NCBI GenBank assembly: GCA_017645305.1
Contig: JAGCPD010000009.1
Coordinates: 1 to 64,000 of the forward strand
Origin: Bacteroidaceae bacterium
GTDB lineage: Bacteria; Bacteroidota; Bacteroidia; Bacteroidales; Bacteroidaceae
Length of the DNA stretch: 64,000 nt
Direction of reading: 5' to 3'
Below the pieces are notes generated by a model. That model saw only the letters and a list, made by a program, of their open reading frames with translations. It ran no database searches and had not been told where the DNA came from. Position 1 is the stretch's first letter. Each line of letters begins with the position of its first letter. The translations under genes and the position numbers were made by a program. Shown piece after piece: positions 44,030-52,113 of the stretch.

Positions 44030-44593
44030 ATGTATATGGAGACCAAGGAACAGTTTGAGCAGGTTATGTCTGAGTGCCGGGCACTCTTTGCCAAGAAGTT
44101 GCATGACTACGGTGCCGCATGGCGTATTATGCGTCCAGCCTCGCTCACAGATCAGATATACATAAAGGCAAATCGCATCCGTAGTATTGAGACAAAGGGG
44201 GTGAATCTGGTAGGCGAGGGGATAGCTCCCGAGTTTATGGGTATTGTCAATTATGCAATCATTGGTCTTATACAGTTAGAGCTGGGATATTCAGATACCC
44301 CGGACGATATGACAGAGCAGGAGGCGCTTGATGCTTATGACAAGCACGCTCAGAAGACACTGGCACTGATGCTCCGTAAGAATCATGACTATGACGAGGC
44401 TTGGCGTGGTATGCGCATAAGCAGCTATACCGACCTCATTCTCATGAAGATATTCCGTACAAAACAAATAGAGTCTCTGGGGGGAGACACGTTGGTGTCA
44501 GAGGGCATCGACGCAAACTATATGGACATGATGAATTATGCTGTTTTCGGCTTGATAAAACTGACGTTTGGTGAAGAGGAGAATCAGAAATAA
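44030..44593 (+). CDS. DUF1599 protein with internal duplication
   Basis: The roughly 187-residue protein has two copies of one motif: KKLHDYGAAWRIMRPASLTD near the N-terminus and RKNHDYDEAWRGMRISSYTD about 95 residues later, each followed by IKANRIRSIE-like or MKIFRTKQIE-like helices. The helical pattern is that of DUF1599, function unknown. In-frame ATGs at 44030 and 44036 are both possible. The open frame extends back to 43934 through the promoter, which is rejected. Its end overlaps the next gene by 26 bases. Confidence 0.85.
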   Translation: MYMETKEQFEQVMSECRALFAKKLHDYGAAWRIMRPASLTDQIYIKANRIRSIETKGVNLVGEGIAPEFMGIVNYAIIGLIQLELGYSDTPDDMTEQEALDAYDKHAQKTLALMLRKNHDYDEAWRGMRISSYTDLILMKIFRTKQIESLGGDTLVSEGIDANYMDMMNYAVFGLIKLTFGEEENQK

Positions 44594-45896
44594 GATTGTT
44601 TGGGCAGTTGTGAATGTGTTACGTCTGCTTCTGTCCGTTACTTTCATATTATCTGGAACGGTAAAGCTGATAGATCCCAAGGGAACCGAATACAAGATAC
44701 AGGAGTACGTAGCAGCTTTGGGTATTGCAAATACATTGTTTGCCTCCATTCCTTTGTTGCTTGCTGTTCTTTTCTCGGCATGTGAGTTTGTGATGGGCAT
44801 TTATATGCTTTTTGGCATTCAGCGGCGTTTAACGTCAACGGCTATGATTATGTTCCTGGCTGTAATGACAACGCTAACCCTCTACCTTGCCATTGTCAAC
44901 CCAATAGCAGATTGCGGATGTTTTGGTGATGCCATCAAGCTAACGAACTGGCAGACGTTTGGAAAGAATGTGGTACTGCTGGCAGCTGCTGTGATGGTCT
45001 TGCGCTATTACAGACTGATGAAAAGGGCTATGACAAAGCGGCATCAGTGGACGGTGTCTATCTATACCTGGACGTTTGCTTTTGTCTTTGCTTCCATAAA
45101 CCTGTATTATCTGCCGATAGTTGACTTCCGCCCTTATCACATAGGAGCGGATCTCAAGAAAGCCATAGCATCTGACGTGCAATATGTCACAACATTCATC
45201 CTCGAGAAGGATGGCGTTCAGAAGGAGTTCACGCTGGAGGATTATCCAGACAGCACATGGACTTTTATAGACAGTAAGACCGTTACGCAGAACGAAGCCG
45301 AAGAAAGTTCTGGGATAGAGACCTTGCAGATACTGTCGGTAGAGACTGGCGAGGATGTCACTCAGCAAGTGGTGTTGGACTCGGGATATGTGTTCCTGTT
45401 GGTGGCTCCTTATCTTGAAAAAGCGGATGACAGTATGATGGAGCGCCTGATAAGTCTTCATGATTACTGTGCCGAGAATGGTTATCAGTTCATCTGTCTT
45501 ACGTCAAGCGGAGAAGACGGTATTGCGCGATGGGTTGAGCTCACAGGGGCAGAATACCCCTTCTGCTATACAGATGCTGAAGTGCTAAAGACAATGGTGC
45601 GTTCCAATCCAGGATTGCTGTTGCTACATAACGGTATCGTAGAGAACAAGTGGCCCCAGACCACCATTCCGGGCGAGGAAGAGCTTACAGCGCCTGTTCA
45701 GGAACTTCCTGCTTTCCATCCTGCCAAAAGGAGCATACACCAGAAGGCACTAAGGATATTCCTCTGGTACGTGCTACCGTTGCTTTTCTTTGCCGTAGCA
45801 GACAACCTATGGATAATGTGGAAACTGAGAAACTTACATAATATTAAACCAATTAAAAAACAAATTACAAATGAGAAAAAAGATTGTTGCAGGTAA
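44568..45896 (+). CDS. DoxX-like membrane protein (BT_3928-type)
   Basis: The 442-residue protein has four N-terminal transmembrane helices of the DoxX/MauE type, with the Cys motif [16 protein letters not shown] periplasmic domain of about 200 residues follows, then a C-terminal helix ([20 protein letters not shown]). The Cys motif suggests a redox role, which is inference. The start is TTG at 44568 or the adjacent GTG, inside the DUF1599 gene; no ATG fits the conserved N-terminus. The 3' end overlaps tpiA by 26 bases. Confidence 0.85.
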   Translation: MVKRRIRNKIVWAVVNVLRLLLSVTFILSGTVKLIDPKGTEYKIQEYVAALGIANTLFASIPLLLAVLFSACEFVMGIYMLFGIQRRLTSTAMIMFLAVMTTLTLYLAIVNPIADCGCFGDAIKLTNWQTFGKNVVLLAAAVMVLRYYRLMKRAMTKRHQWTVSIYTWTFAFVFASINLYYLPIVDFRPYHIGADLKKAIASDVQYVTTFILEKDGVQKEFTLEDYPDSTWTFIDSKTVTQNEAEESSGIETLQILSVETGEDVTQQVVLDSGYVFLLVAPYLEKADDSMMERLISLHDYCAENGYQFICLTSSGEDGIARWVELTGAEYPFCYTDAEVLKTMVRSNPGLLLLHNGIVENKWPQTTIPGEEELTAPVQELPAFHPAKRSIHQKALRIFLWYVLPLLFFAVADNLWIMWKLRNLHNIKPIKKQITNEKKDCCR

Positions 45897-46629
45897 TTGG
45901 AAAATGAACAAGACCCTGCAGGAAGGTGTAGCTTTGGCAACTGAGTTGAAGGATATGTTGGCTGCCGAGAAGCCCAATTGTGAGGTTATCATTGGAACTC
46001 CTTTCATTCACCTGGCTACTGTCAGCGAGTTACTGAAGGACAGTGTTATTGCTGTCAGTGCAGAGAACTGTGCCAATAAGGAGAGTGGAGCTTACACCGG
46101 CGAGGTTTCTGCTGCTATGGTTAAGAGTACAGGTGCCGAATACGTAATACTGGGTCACAGCGAGCGTCGCGAGTACTATGCCGAGACTCCAGAAATCCTG
46201 AAGGAGAAGGTTGATTTGGCTTTGGCTAACGGCTTGAAGGTTATTTTCTGTATAGGCGAAAGTCTGGCAGAGCGCGAGGCAAACCAGCAGGAAGCTGTTT
46301 GCAAGGCTGAGTTGGCTGGTAGCGTTTTCCACCTGACAGCAGAGCAGTGGAAGAACGTTGTCATTGCTTATGAGCCCATCTGGGCCATCGGTACTGGTAA
46401 GACTGCTACTGCTGAGCAGGCCGAGGAGATTCATGCTTACATCCGCAGTTGTGTTGCTGAGGTTTACGGTGCTCAGGTTGCCGACGAAACCAGCATTCTC
46501 TATGGTGGTTCCTGCAAGGCAAGCAATGCTCCCGAACTGTTTGCCAAGCCCGATATTGATGGTGGCCTGATTGGTGGTGCTTCTTTGAAGGCTCCTGATT
46601 TTAAGGGTATCATTGATGCATGGAAGTAA
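45871..46629 (+). CDS. tpiA: Triose-phosphate isomerase
   Basis: The 252-residue enzyme has the N-terminal block GNWKMNKT, the histidine block LGHSERRE and the catalytic-glutamate block [14 protein letters not shown]. It interconverts DHAP and glyceraldehyde-3-phosphate. The start is well fixed ([12 protein letters not shown]) and lies within the 3' end of the DoxX-like gene, so translation is likely coupled. Confidence 0.97.
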   Translation: MRKKIVAGNWKMNKTLQEGVALATELKDMLAAEKPNCEVIIGTPFIHLATVSELLKDSVIAVSAENCANKESGAYTGEVSAAMVKSTGAEYVILGHSERREYYAETPEILKEKVDLALANGLKVIFCIGESLAEREANQQEAVCKAELAGSVFHLTAEQWKNVVIAYEPIWAIGTGKTATAEQAEEIHAYIRSCVAEVYGAQVADETSILYGGSCKASNAPELFAKPDIDGGLIGGASLKAPDFKGIIDAWK

Positions 46630-46641
46630 TCAAATAACATC

Positions 46642-46674
46642 CAGGTTTCGCAGGCCGGAAGGCTTGCGAGCCTG
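46642..46674 (+). terminator. Hairpin after tpiA
   Basis: CAGG (46642-46645) pairs with CCTG (46671-46674), and an inner CGCAGGCC/GGCTTGCG stem adds stability. The T content after it is modest, so it may attenuate rather than stop transcription into the SPOR and folE genes. Confidence 0.5.
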
Positions 46675-46694
46675 ATTTCTTATAACGTTCCTAC

Positions 46695-47243
46695 ATGAAG
46701 AAGCTTCTCTTATCATTCGTTCTTTTATTTGCCTGTACCATTGCAAATGCGCAGGTGAAATATACCGAGGAGATTCAGACTGTGACTCCTGGGCAAGGCC
46801 GGATAGTGCTGCACCAGAGTAAGGCTATTGCCGATTTGGTGAATGCACCTGCCGAGAAGGCTGTCCCTGTTGCCGTAAAATCAGAGAAGAAGGCATCTCC
46901 TGCTTCCGTAAAGAGTCCCCAGGTAGTTGATTCCCTTCTTGCCGATACTGTCAGGGTGCAGCCCACAGGAGCACGTGTGCGCATGAACGGCTATCGTATC
47001 CAGGTCTATCTGGGCGGTAACACCCGTAGTGGTAAGAGCGAGGCATTGATGATGAAGGAGCGTGTAAAGAGTCTCTTTATAGAGTTGCCTGTCTATGTCG
47101 GTTTCCTGTCGCCCCATTGGATTTGTCGTGTTGGTGATTTCCGTACTTACGAGGAGGCATCGGAGTATTTGCATAAGATGCGTGAGACGGGTCGGTTTGA
47201 CGAGGCTGTTATCATAAAGAGTAAGATTAACGTACGCGAATAG
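46695..47243 (+). CDS. SPOR-domain envelope protein
   Basis: The 182-residue protein has a signal peptide (ending ANAQ), a short linker rich in Ala, Val and Lys, and a C-terminal SPOR domain ([20 protein letters not shown] ... [20 protein letters not shown]). SPOR domains bind denuded septal peptidoglycan. It sits between tpiA and folE, two bases before folE. Confidence 0.88.
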   Translation: MKKLLLSFVLLFACTIANAQVKYTEEIQTVTPGQGRIVLHQSKAIADLVNAPAEKAVPVAVKSEKKASPASVKSPQVVDSLLADTVRVQPTGARVRMNGYRIQVYLGGNTRSGKSEALMMKERVKSLFIELPVYVGFLSPHWICRVGDFRTYEEASEYLHKMRETGRFDEAVIIKSKINVRE

Positions 47244-47245
47244 AT

Positions 47246-47806
47246 ATGACCGAACTGGAAAAGGAACTGGAAGGGCACGTACACCGTATTCTTGAACTGA
47301 TGGGCGAGGATGCAGACCGCGAAGGTTTGCTCAAGACACCTCAACGCGTGGCAAAGGCCATGCAGAACCTTACCCGGGGGTATGCCCAAGATCCCATTGC
47401 TATTCTTAATTCAGCCAAGTTCAGGGAGGACTACCGCCAGATGGTCATTGTCCGCGACATCAATTTCTATTCCCTTTGCGAGCATCACATGTTACCCTTT
47501 TATGGTAAGGTTCACGTAGCCTATATTCCCAACGGACAGGTTACGGGCCTTAGCAAGATAGCCCGTGTGGTAGATTGTTTCTCGCACCGCTTGCAGATTC
47601 AGGAGCGTATGACAAAGCAGATACGCGAGTGTATCCATGAGGCCCTTAACCCGTTGGGCGTGATGGTAGTGATAGAAGCCCAACACATGTGTATGCAGAT
47701 GCGCGGGGTAGAGAAGCAGGGTAGCATTACCACTACCAGCGATTTCTGCGGAGCCTTTAATCAGGCCAAGACCAGAGAAGAGTTCTTGCAGCTTATTTCA
47801 AGATAA
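47246..47806 (+). CDS. folE: GTP cyclohydrolase I
   Basis: The 186-residue enzyme has the zinc and catalytic blocks [11 protein letters not shown] and [11 protein letters not shown]. It converts GTP to dihydroneopterin triphosphate, the first step of folate synthesis. Its stop overlaps the convergent dnaG stop region by 14 bases with no terminator between. Confidence 0.96.
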   Translation: MTELEKELEGHVHRILELMGEDADREGLLKTPQRVAKAMQNLTRGYAQDPIAILNSAKFREDYRQMVIVRDINFYSLCEHHMLPFYGKVHVAYIPNGQVTGLSKIARVVDCFSHRLQIQERMTKQIRECIHEALNPLGVMVVIEAQHMCMQMRGVEKQGSITTTSDFCGAFNQAKTREEFLQLISR

Positions 47807-49832
47807 CACGCTCGCCACATTCTTTGGCCAGTTCTTTAGCTTGTTTTGATTTTTCGTTGAACGCCGTCATCAGTTCGCGCAGGGCATCCTTGTCATTTCT
47901 TACCTCAGGTTTCTTTGTCTTTTCTATAATATCCTTCAGCTCGTTTTGAACAAGGCTCAACTTCAGGCTGGCCATCAGGTTGGGTACTATCTCGTCCAAC
48001 CGTTCGTCGGCAGGCATTTCGGCGTGTAGTTTGCTTAGCGGAACATTGTCCAGGCAAAGGGTTGTTGCCAGTTTGTTTATGTCGGCATCGGGGTGGTTTA
48101 CAAAGAAGTGTTCTGCCCGGAATCCCTCATCCTTTACATGCTCTAACCCTTCCGCCAGCATACGTTCATATAAAGGGTCAGATAGTTTTATTCCGTCATC
48201 CGCCAGACTGTAATGGATAAATTCTATTACTGTCAGTGGAACGTTGTTTCCGTCTTCATCTTCCATCTGGCCCATGAATTTCTCTCCGTGTCTGACCAGC
48301 ATCTGCATCAGGGTAAATTCTCGTGTATTCCCTTGGGTAACGGTGGAGCCGTGTATTTCAGTTTCAGTACCCGTGGGGATTTGCTGCTGTGTGGGGGCAG
48401 GTCTCTCCGGACCGGCATCAGGGTTCACTGGCACCTTCCTTCTCTCCTCCCGTTCCTGCTCCTTGCGCTTCTCTTCCCTCAGCCTTAGAATCTGTTTCTG
48501 TACAGCATCTGTTATCAGGCGCTCCTCCATGTGCAGTTTCTGGGCTGCCTGGCGAATGTACAGCACGCGGGTTATCTCATCGGGTATCACGGCAATGCTT
48601 TCCGATACATTGTGAATCAACAGTCCCAGCTTGTTGGGGTCATCCTTTGCATTCTCCATCAGGTGGCTTGTCTTGTAGTTGACAAAATCTACCTGGTGTT
48701 CCTTCAGGTATTGCTGGTACTCTGTGGCATTGTGCTTACGTGCAAAGCTGTCAGGATCGTCACCGTCTGGCAGAAGTAGCAGTTTAACGTTCATGCCCTC
48801 GGCCAGCAGCATATCTATGCCTCGTTCGCTGGCATGGATACCCGCCTCGTCTCCGTCAAAGATAACGGTAATGTTGTTAGTCATGCGGTGTATCAGCCTT
48901 ATCTGCTCGTTTGTTAGGGCCGTACCGCTCGATGCCACCACGTTTTCCACGCCCTGCTGATGCATAGCCATCACATCGGTGTATCCCTCCACCAGATAGC
49001 AAAGATCCTGCTTGCGTATGGCTTCCTTGGCCTGATAGAGTCCGAACAACTCACGCCGTTTGCTATATACAAGGCTCTCGGGCGAGTTCATATACTTCAC
49101 ACTGACACCTTTGGTAGCGGCATCCAGGACCCGTCCACCAAAGCCTGCCACACGTCCGCTCATTGTAAAGATGGGCCATATCACACGTCCGCGGAAGCGG
49201 TCGCGCAGCGTTCCGTCCTGCTCGTTCTTCATGCAGAGTCCTGTCCCCAGGCTCAGTTTGGTGTCTTTCTCGTTGGGAGTGTTGGTGAGGAACTTTTCTT
49301 GATAACCGGCCTTCAGGGCATCTGCGGCCAGCGTATGTTCGCGGTTGTTGGGACTGTATCCCACCTGAAATTTCTTCAGAATGTCGTCGCGGAAGCCCCT
49401 TCCCCGGAAGTAAGCCAGTCCAATGGCTTTTCCATCGGGTGTATTGTTCAGTTCATTTTGGAACCAGTCTCGAGCCCACTCATTCACTATAAACATACTG
49501 TCACGGTCGTTGCGCGATTCCAGCTCCTCCTTTGTAAGCTCCTTCTCCTGTATCTCAATGCCGTATTTCTTGGCCAGATAGCGTAAGGCATCGGGATAGG
49601 AGAGCTGTTCGTGCTTCATGATAAAGTGTACGGGTGTTCCTCCCTCGCCGCAGGCAAAGCATTTGCACAGGTTCTTGGCAGGCGAGACCATAAAGGACGG
49701 CGTAGTGTCATCGTGGAAAGGACACAGCCCCTTCAGATTCACACCGGCACGTTTCAGCGTAACAAAGTCAGATACCACATCCACAATGTTTGCAGCATCC
49801 AGAATCTTGTCAACCGTAAGTCTGTCTATCAT
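47793..49832 (-). CDS. dnaG: DNA primase
   Basis: The 679-residue protein has the N-terminal CHC2 zinc finger ([12 protein letters not shown] ... [10 protein letters not shown]), the central TOPRIM domain ([21 protein letters not shown]) and a C-terminal helicase-binding region. It lays down RNA primers for replication. A charged linker ([12 protein letters not shown]) followed by a Pro/Thr/Gln stretch lies between core and C-domain. Confidence 0.96.
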   Translation of the reverse strand: MIDRLTVDKILDAANIVDVVSDFVTLKRAGVNLKGLCPFHDDTTPSFMVSPAKNLCKCFACGEGGTPVHFIMKHEQLSYPDALRYLAKKYGIEIQEKELTKEELESRNDRDSMFIVNEWARDWFQNELNNTPDGKAIGLAYFRGRGFRDDILKKFQVGYSPNNREHTLAADALKAGYQEKFLTNTPNEKDTKLSLGTGLCMKNEQDGTLRDRFRGRVIWPIFTMSGRVAGFGGRVLDAATKGVSVKYMNSPESLVYSKRRELFGLYQAKEAIRKQDLCYLVEGYTDVMAMHQQGVENVVASSGTALTNEQIRLIHRMTNNITVIFDGDEAGIHASERGIDMLLAEGMNVKLLLLPDGDDPDSFARKHNATEYQQYLKEHQVDFVNYKTSHLMENAKDDPNKLGLLIHNVSESIAVIPDEITRVLYIRQAAQKLHMEERLITDAVQKQILRLREEKRKEQEREERRKVPVNPDAGPERPAPTQQQIPTGTETEIHGSTVTQGNTREFTLMQMLVRHGEKFMGQMEDEDGNNVPLTVIEFIHYSLADDGIKLSDPLYERMLAEGLEHVKDEGFRAEHFFVNHPDADINKLATTLCLDNVPLSKLHAEMPADERLDEIVPNLMASLKLSLVQNELKDIIEKTKKPEVRNDKDALRELMTAFNEKSKQAKELAKECGERVILK

Positions 49833-49923
49833 TTCCTGTTCTTTTTGAAGTTATCGGCCTTACGGCCTAAATTTTCGTTTTCGTTTTGGTTTTCGTTTTC
49901 TTTAACTTCTTTGTAATTTAATG

Positions 49924-49982
49924 CAAAAGTATGTAATTTTTGCGAAAAAGCCTCCCATTGTCAGAAAAAAAGTGTAAGTTTG
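49924..49982. promoter_or_regulatory. Divergent promoters of dnaG and pepT
   Basis: The minus-strand box TACTTTTG (49931-49924) serves dnaG and the plus-strand box TAAGTTTG (49975-49982) serves pepT. The dnaG leader contains GTTTTCGTTTTCG-type repeats (49870-49902). Confidence 0.6.
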
Positions 49983-50009
49983 CAAGATAAACCGAAAAAC
50001 GACAGCATT

Positions 50010-51239
50010 ATGAATACCCAATTAGTTGAACGTTTTCTGAAATACGTATCTTTCGATACCCAGTCAAGTGAGGAGTCTGCCTCTTGTCCCAGTACCCGCA
50101 AGCAGTTTGCCTTGGCAGAGTATCTGCGTGATGAACTTACCGCTTTAGGTTTGCAGGATGTCTATATGGACGAGAATGCATACGTCTATGCCACCCTTCC
50201 TGCCAATACAGACCGTCCTGTGCCCACCATAGGCTTCATTGCTCACATGGATACTTCGCCTGACTGCAGCGGAGCCGACATACATCCGCGTATTATCCGC
50301 AATTACGACGGCACCGACGTAGTGCTCGATGCAGCCCAAGGCATTGTTACCCGTGTTTCCGCCTTTCCTGAGCTGAAGGACCACGTAGGCGAGGACCTTA
50401 TTGTAACCGACGGTCACACCCTTCTGGGGGCCGATGACAAGGCAGGAATTGCCGAGATTGTAACTGCCGTTACCTACCTGCAGGAGCATCCTGAGATAAA
50501 GCATGGCAAGGTTCGCATAGCCTTCAATCCCGATGAAGAAATAGGTGCCGGCGCACACCTCTTCGATGTCAGGAAGTTCGGCTGCCAGTGGGCATATACT
50601 ATGGACGGCAGTGAGGTAGGGGAACTGGAGTACGAGAACTTTAATGCCGCCAGTGCCAGAATTACCGTTAAGGGCTGCAACGTACACCCTGGTTATGCTA
50701 AGGACAAGATGGTAAATGCCGTTCTTATTGCCAGCGAGTTTGCGCAGGAGATGCCCCAAAACGAGGTTCCCCAGAAGACCTCCGGCTACGAGGGCTTTTA
50801 TCATCTTACAGGCATTCAGGGAACTGTTGAGGAGGCCAAACTTTCTTATATCATCCGCGACCACAACCGCCAGATGTTTGAGATGCGCAAGAAAGTCATG
50901 CTCGATATGGTAGAGCGTTTCAACCAACGCTATGGCTCCGGGACTTTGCTGATTGAGCTTGCTGATCAGTATTACAATATGCTCTCTCAGCTCAGCGACA
51001 AGCCCCATGTTACCGAAATTGCCAAGCAGGCCATTCAGGAGGCGTGCGGTGTATGCCGCGTTATTCCTATTCGTGGCGGAACCGATGGAGCCCAGCTTTC
51101 GTTCAAGGGCCTTCCCTGTCCCAACATCTTTGCTGGCGGACTTAACTTCCACGGCCGTCATGAGTTTGTCTCCATCCAGAGTATGGAGAAGGCCATGCAG
51201 ACCATCGTAAACATTTGCCGCATCACGGCCGAGCGGTAA
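50010..51239 (+). CDS. pepT: Peptidase T (tripeptide aminopeptidase)
   Basis: The 409-residue M20B metallopeptidase has the metal-binding blocks HMDTSPD, GADDKAG and NPDEEIG, and [17 protein letters not shown] near the C-terminus. It removes N-terminal residues from tripeptides in the cytoplasm. The frame begins at 49980, but [19 protein letters not shown] (start 50010) fits the family. It lies upstream of the SusCD-protease locus and would complete peptide breakdown there, although it has its own promoter. Confidence 0.94.
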   Translation: MNTQLVERFLKYVSFDTQSSEESASCPSTRKQFALAEYLRDELTALGLQDVYMDENAYVYATLPANTDRPVPTIGFIAHMDTSPDCSGADIHPRIIRNYDGTDVVLDAAQGIVTRVSAFPELKDHVGEDLIVTDGHTLLGADDKAGIAEIVTAVTYLQEHPEIKHGKVRIAFNPDEEIGAGAHLFDVRKFGCQWAYTMDGSEVGELEYENFNAASARITVKGCNVHPGYAKDKMVNAVLIASEFAQEMPQNEVPQKTSGYEGFYHLTGIQGTVEEAKLSYIIRDHNRQMFEMRKKVMLDMVERFNQRYGSGTLLIELADQYYNMLSQLSDKPHVTEIAKQAIQEACGVCRVIPIRGGTDGAQLSFKGLPCPNIFAGGLNFHGRHEFVSIQSMEKAMQTIVNICRITAER

Positions 51240-51434
51240 TGCTCCGTCTAATATCAGCCTCTTTCTTTTTGTAAATTAAGGTGGCTTCTGATTTTTACGT
51301 TTGCTTTTGCCCTCATAAAGAGCGGTTATTTCTCCTTGCAAAACGGCATTTTCTCCCAGATGGAACATATTCTATCGAGAGAGGAAATAAAATTACATTT
51401 CCAAAGGGCGTTTTTCTGCCAATCGATAGGTACG

Positions 51435-51496
51435 ATGACTTGAATCGATTCAAATCTGGAAATGAATCGGTTCAAGTCATGTAATGAATCGATTCA
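51435..51496. repeat. GAATCGATTC dyad array
   Basis: ATGACTTGAATCGATTCA (51435-51452) and TGAATCGGTTCAAGTCAT (51463-51480) form an 18-bp inverted repeat with one mismatch and a 10-base spacer. A third perfect palindrome, TGAATCGATTCA, follows at 51485-51496. The arrangement could be an operator array or a hairpin at the end of pepT. Confidence 0.7.
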
Positions 51497-51728
51497 CCAT
51501 TTTGGACATCATAATGAGAAATTTTTCATATAGGAAATATTTTGACAATTTTAATTCACCGTCCTATCTGTCTCACTTCAGTTTTAAGCCATAAGATGGT
51601 AAAAATACAGCAAAACACAGTTTTTTCGCCCCTTTTTCATTACCATTGTATCCCCTCGCACCCAACTTCCGAGTCTTTCCAAAGGAAAATCAGGGATTCT
51701 TGCAAATACTTTACGACGTACAGGTAGT

Positions 51729-51848
51729 ATGACAGTTGCTGCAAAGCATCTGAATGTAAGCCGTTGTACCCTATACCGGTATTTAAAGAAATACACTTTT
51801 CTGAGGCAAAAAAAATTAAAATCTGTTTTGCCCGACAAAGCACTTTAG
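51729..51848 (+). pseudogene. Possible remnant of a Fis-type HTH regulator
   Basis: A short frame reads MTVAAKHLNVSRCTLYRYL and ends at TAG 51846; the open frame continues upstream to about 51605 without an ATG. The segment LRRTGSMTVAAKHLNVSRC plus TLYRYLKKY fits the C-terminal Fis/HTH_8 helix-turn-helix of NtrC-type activators very well. The sensor and ATPase domains are absent. It could be a decayed regulator or a tiny stand-alone DNA-binding protein. Confidence 0.45.
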
Positions 51849-51965
51849 TCATCGAAATGGGATTTTTTGTGTTCATTTTGGGTGAAAAAGTACAGATCCC
51901 GTGTCAATTTGGCGGGCTTAGTGCAATTTTTAACATTATTATAAGGTTAATTAAAAAAAATTATG

Positions 51966-51973
51966 TAATTTTG
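51966..51973 (+). promoter_or_regulatory. -7 element (TAATTTTG) of the susCD operon
   Basis: A TAnnTTTG box lies 148 bases before the susC start, leaving a leader of about 135 bases that contains a small ORF. Confidence 0.6.
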
Positions 51974-52004
51974 CGCTTGTGTTGTGTAAAATATCTAAAA
52001 ACGG

Positions 52005-52085
52005 ATGAAGAAAAAACGTATGTTTCGTACAATCGGTCGTTTTATTGCAGCACAAAGAAGAGAGAGAAAATATATACATTATTAA
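52005..52085 (+). CDS. Candidate 26-codon basic leader peptide upstream of susC
   Basis: The frame starts MKKKRMFRTIGRFIA, is rich in Arg and Lys, and ends at TAA 52083-52085. It begins about 32 bases after the -7 box and stops 28 bases before the susC ATG, so ribosomes entering the mRNA would meet it first. There is no evidence of expression. It may be a regulatory upstream ORF or chance. Confidence 0.4.
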   Translation: MKKKRMFRTIGRFIAAQRRERKYIHY

Positions 52086-52113
52086 TTTTATTATTAACAT
52101 TAAACAAAACAAA

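Larger units (their letters stand above)
51240..51965. other. Long non-coding or decayed region before the SusCD locus
   Basis: No complete gene is credible over about 725 bases. It holds a triple GAATCGATTC dyad array (51435-51496), a fragment encoding a Fis-type helix-turn-helix (51729-51848) and AT-rich sequence leading to the susC promoter. A 67-codon GTG-initiated frame (51281-51484) spans the dyads and has no recognisable homology. The region looks like a control region with a decayed regulator gene. Confidence 0.55.

Noticed and set aside
50145..51161. A 338-codon minus-strand frame inside pepT
   Set aside because: It is a shadow of the pepT reading frame with low-complexity hydrophobic sequence and no family features.
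51281..51484. A 67-codon frame between pepT and susC as a gene
   Set aside because: It starts with GTG without a promoter, spans the dyad array and matches no family I recognise.
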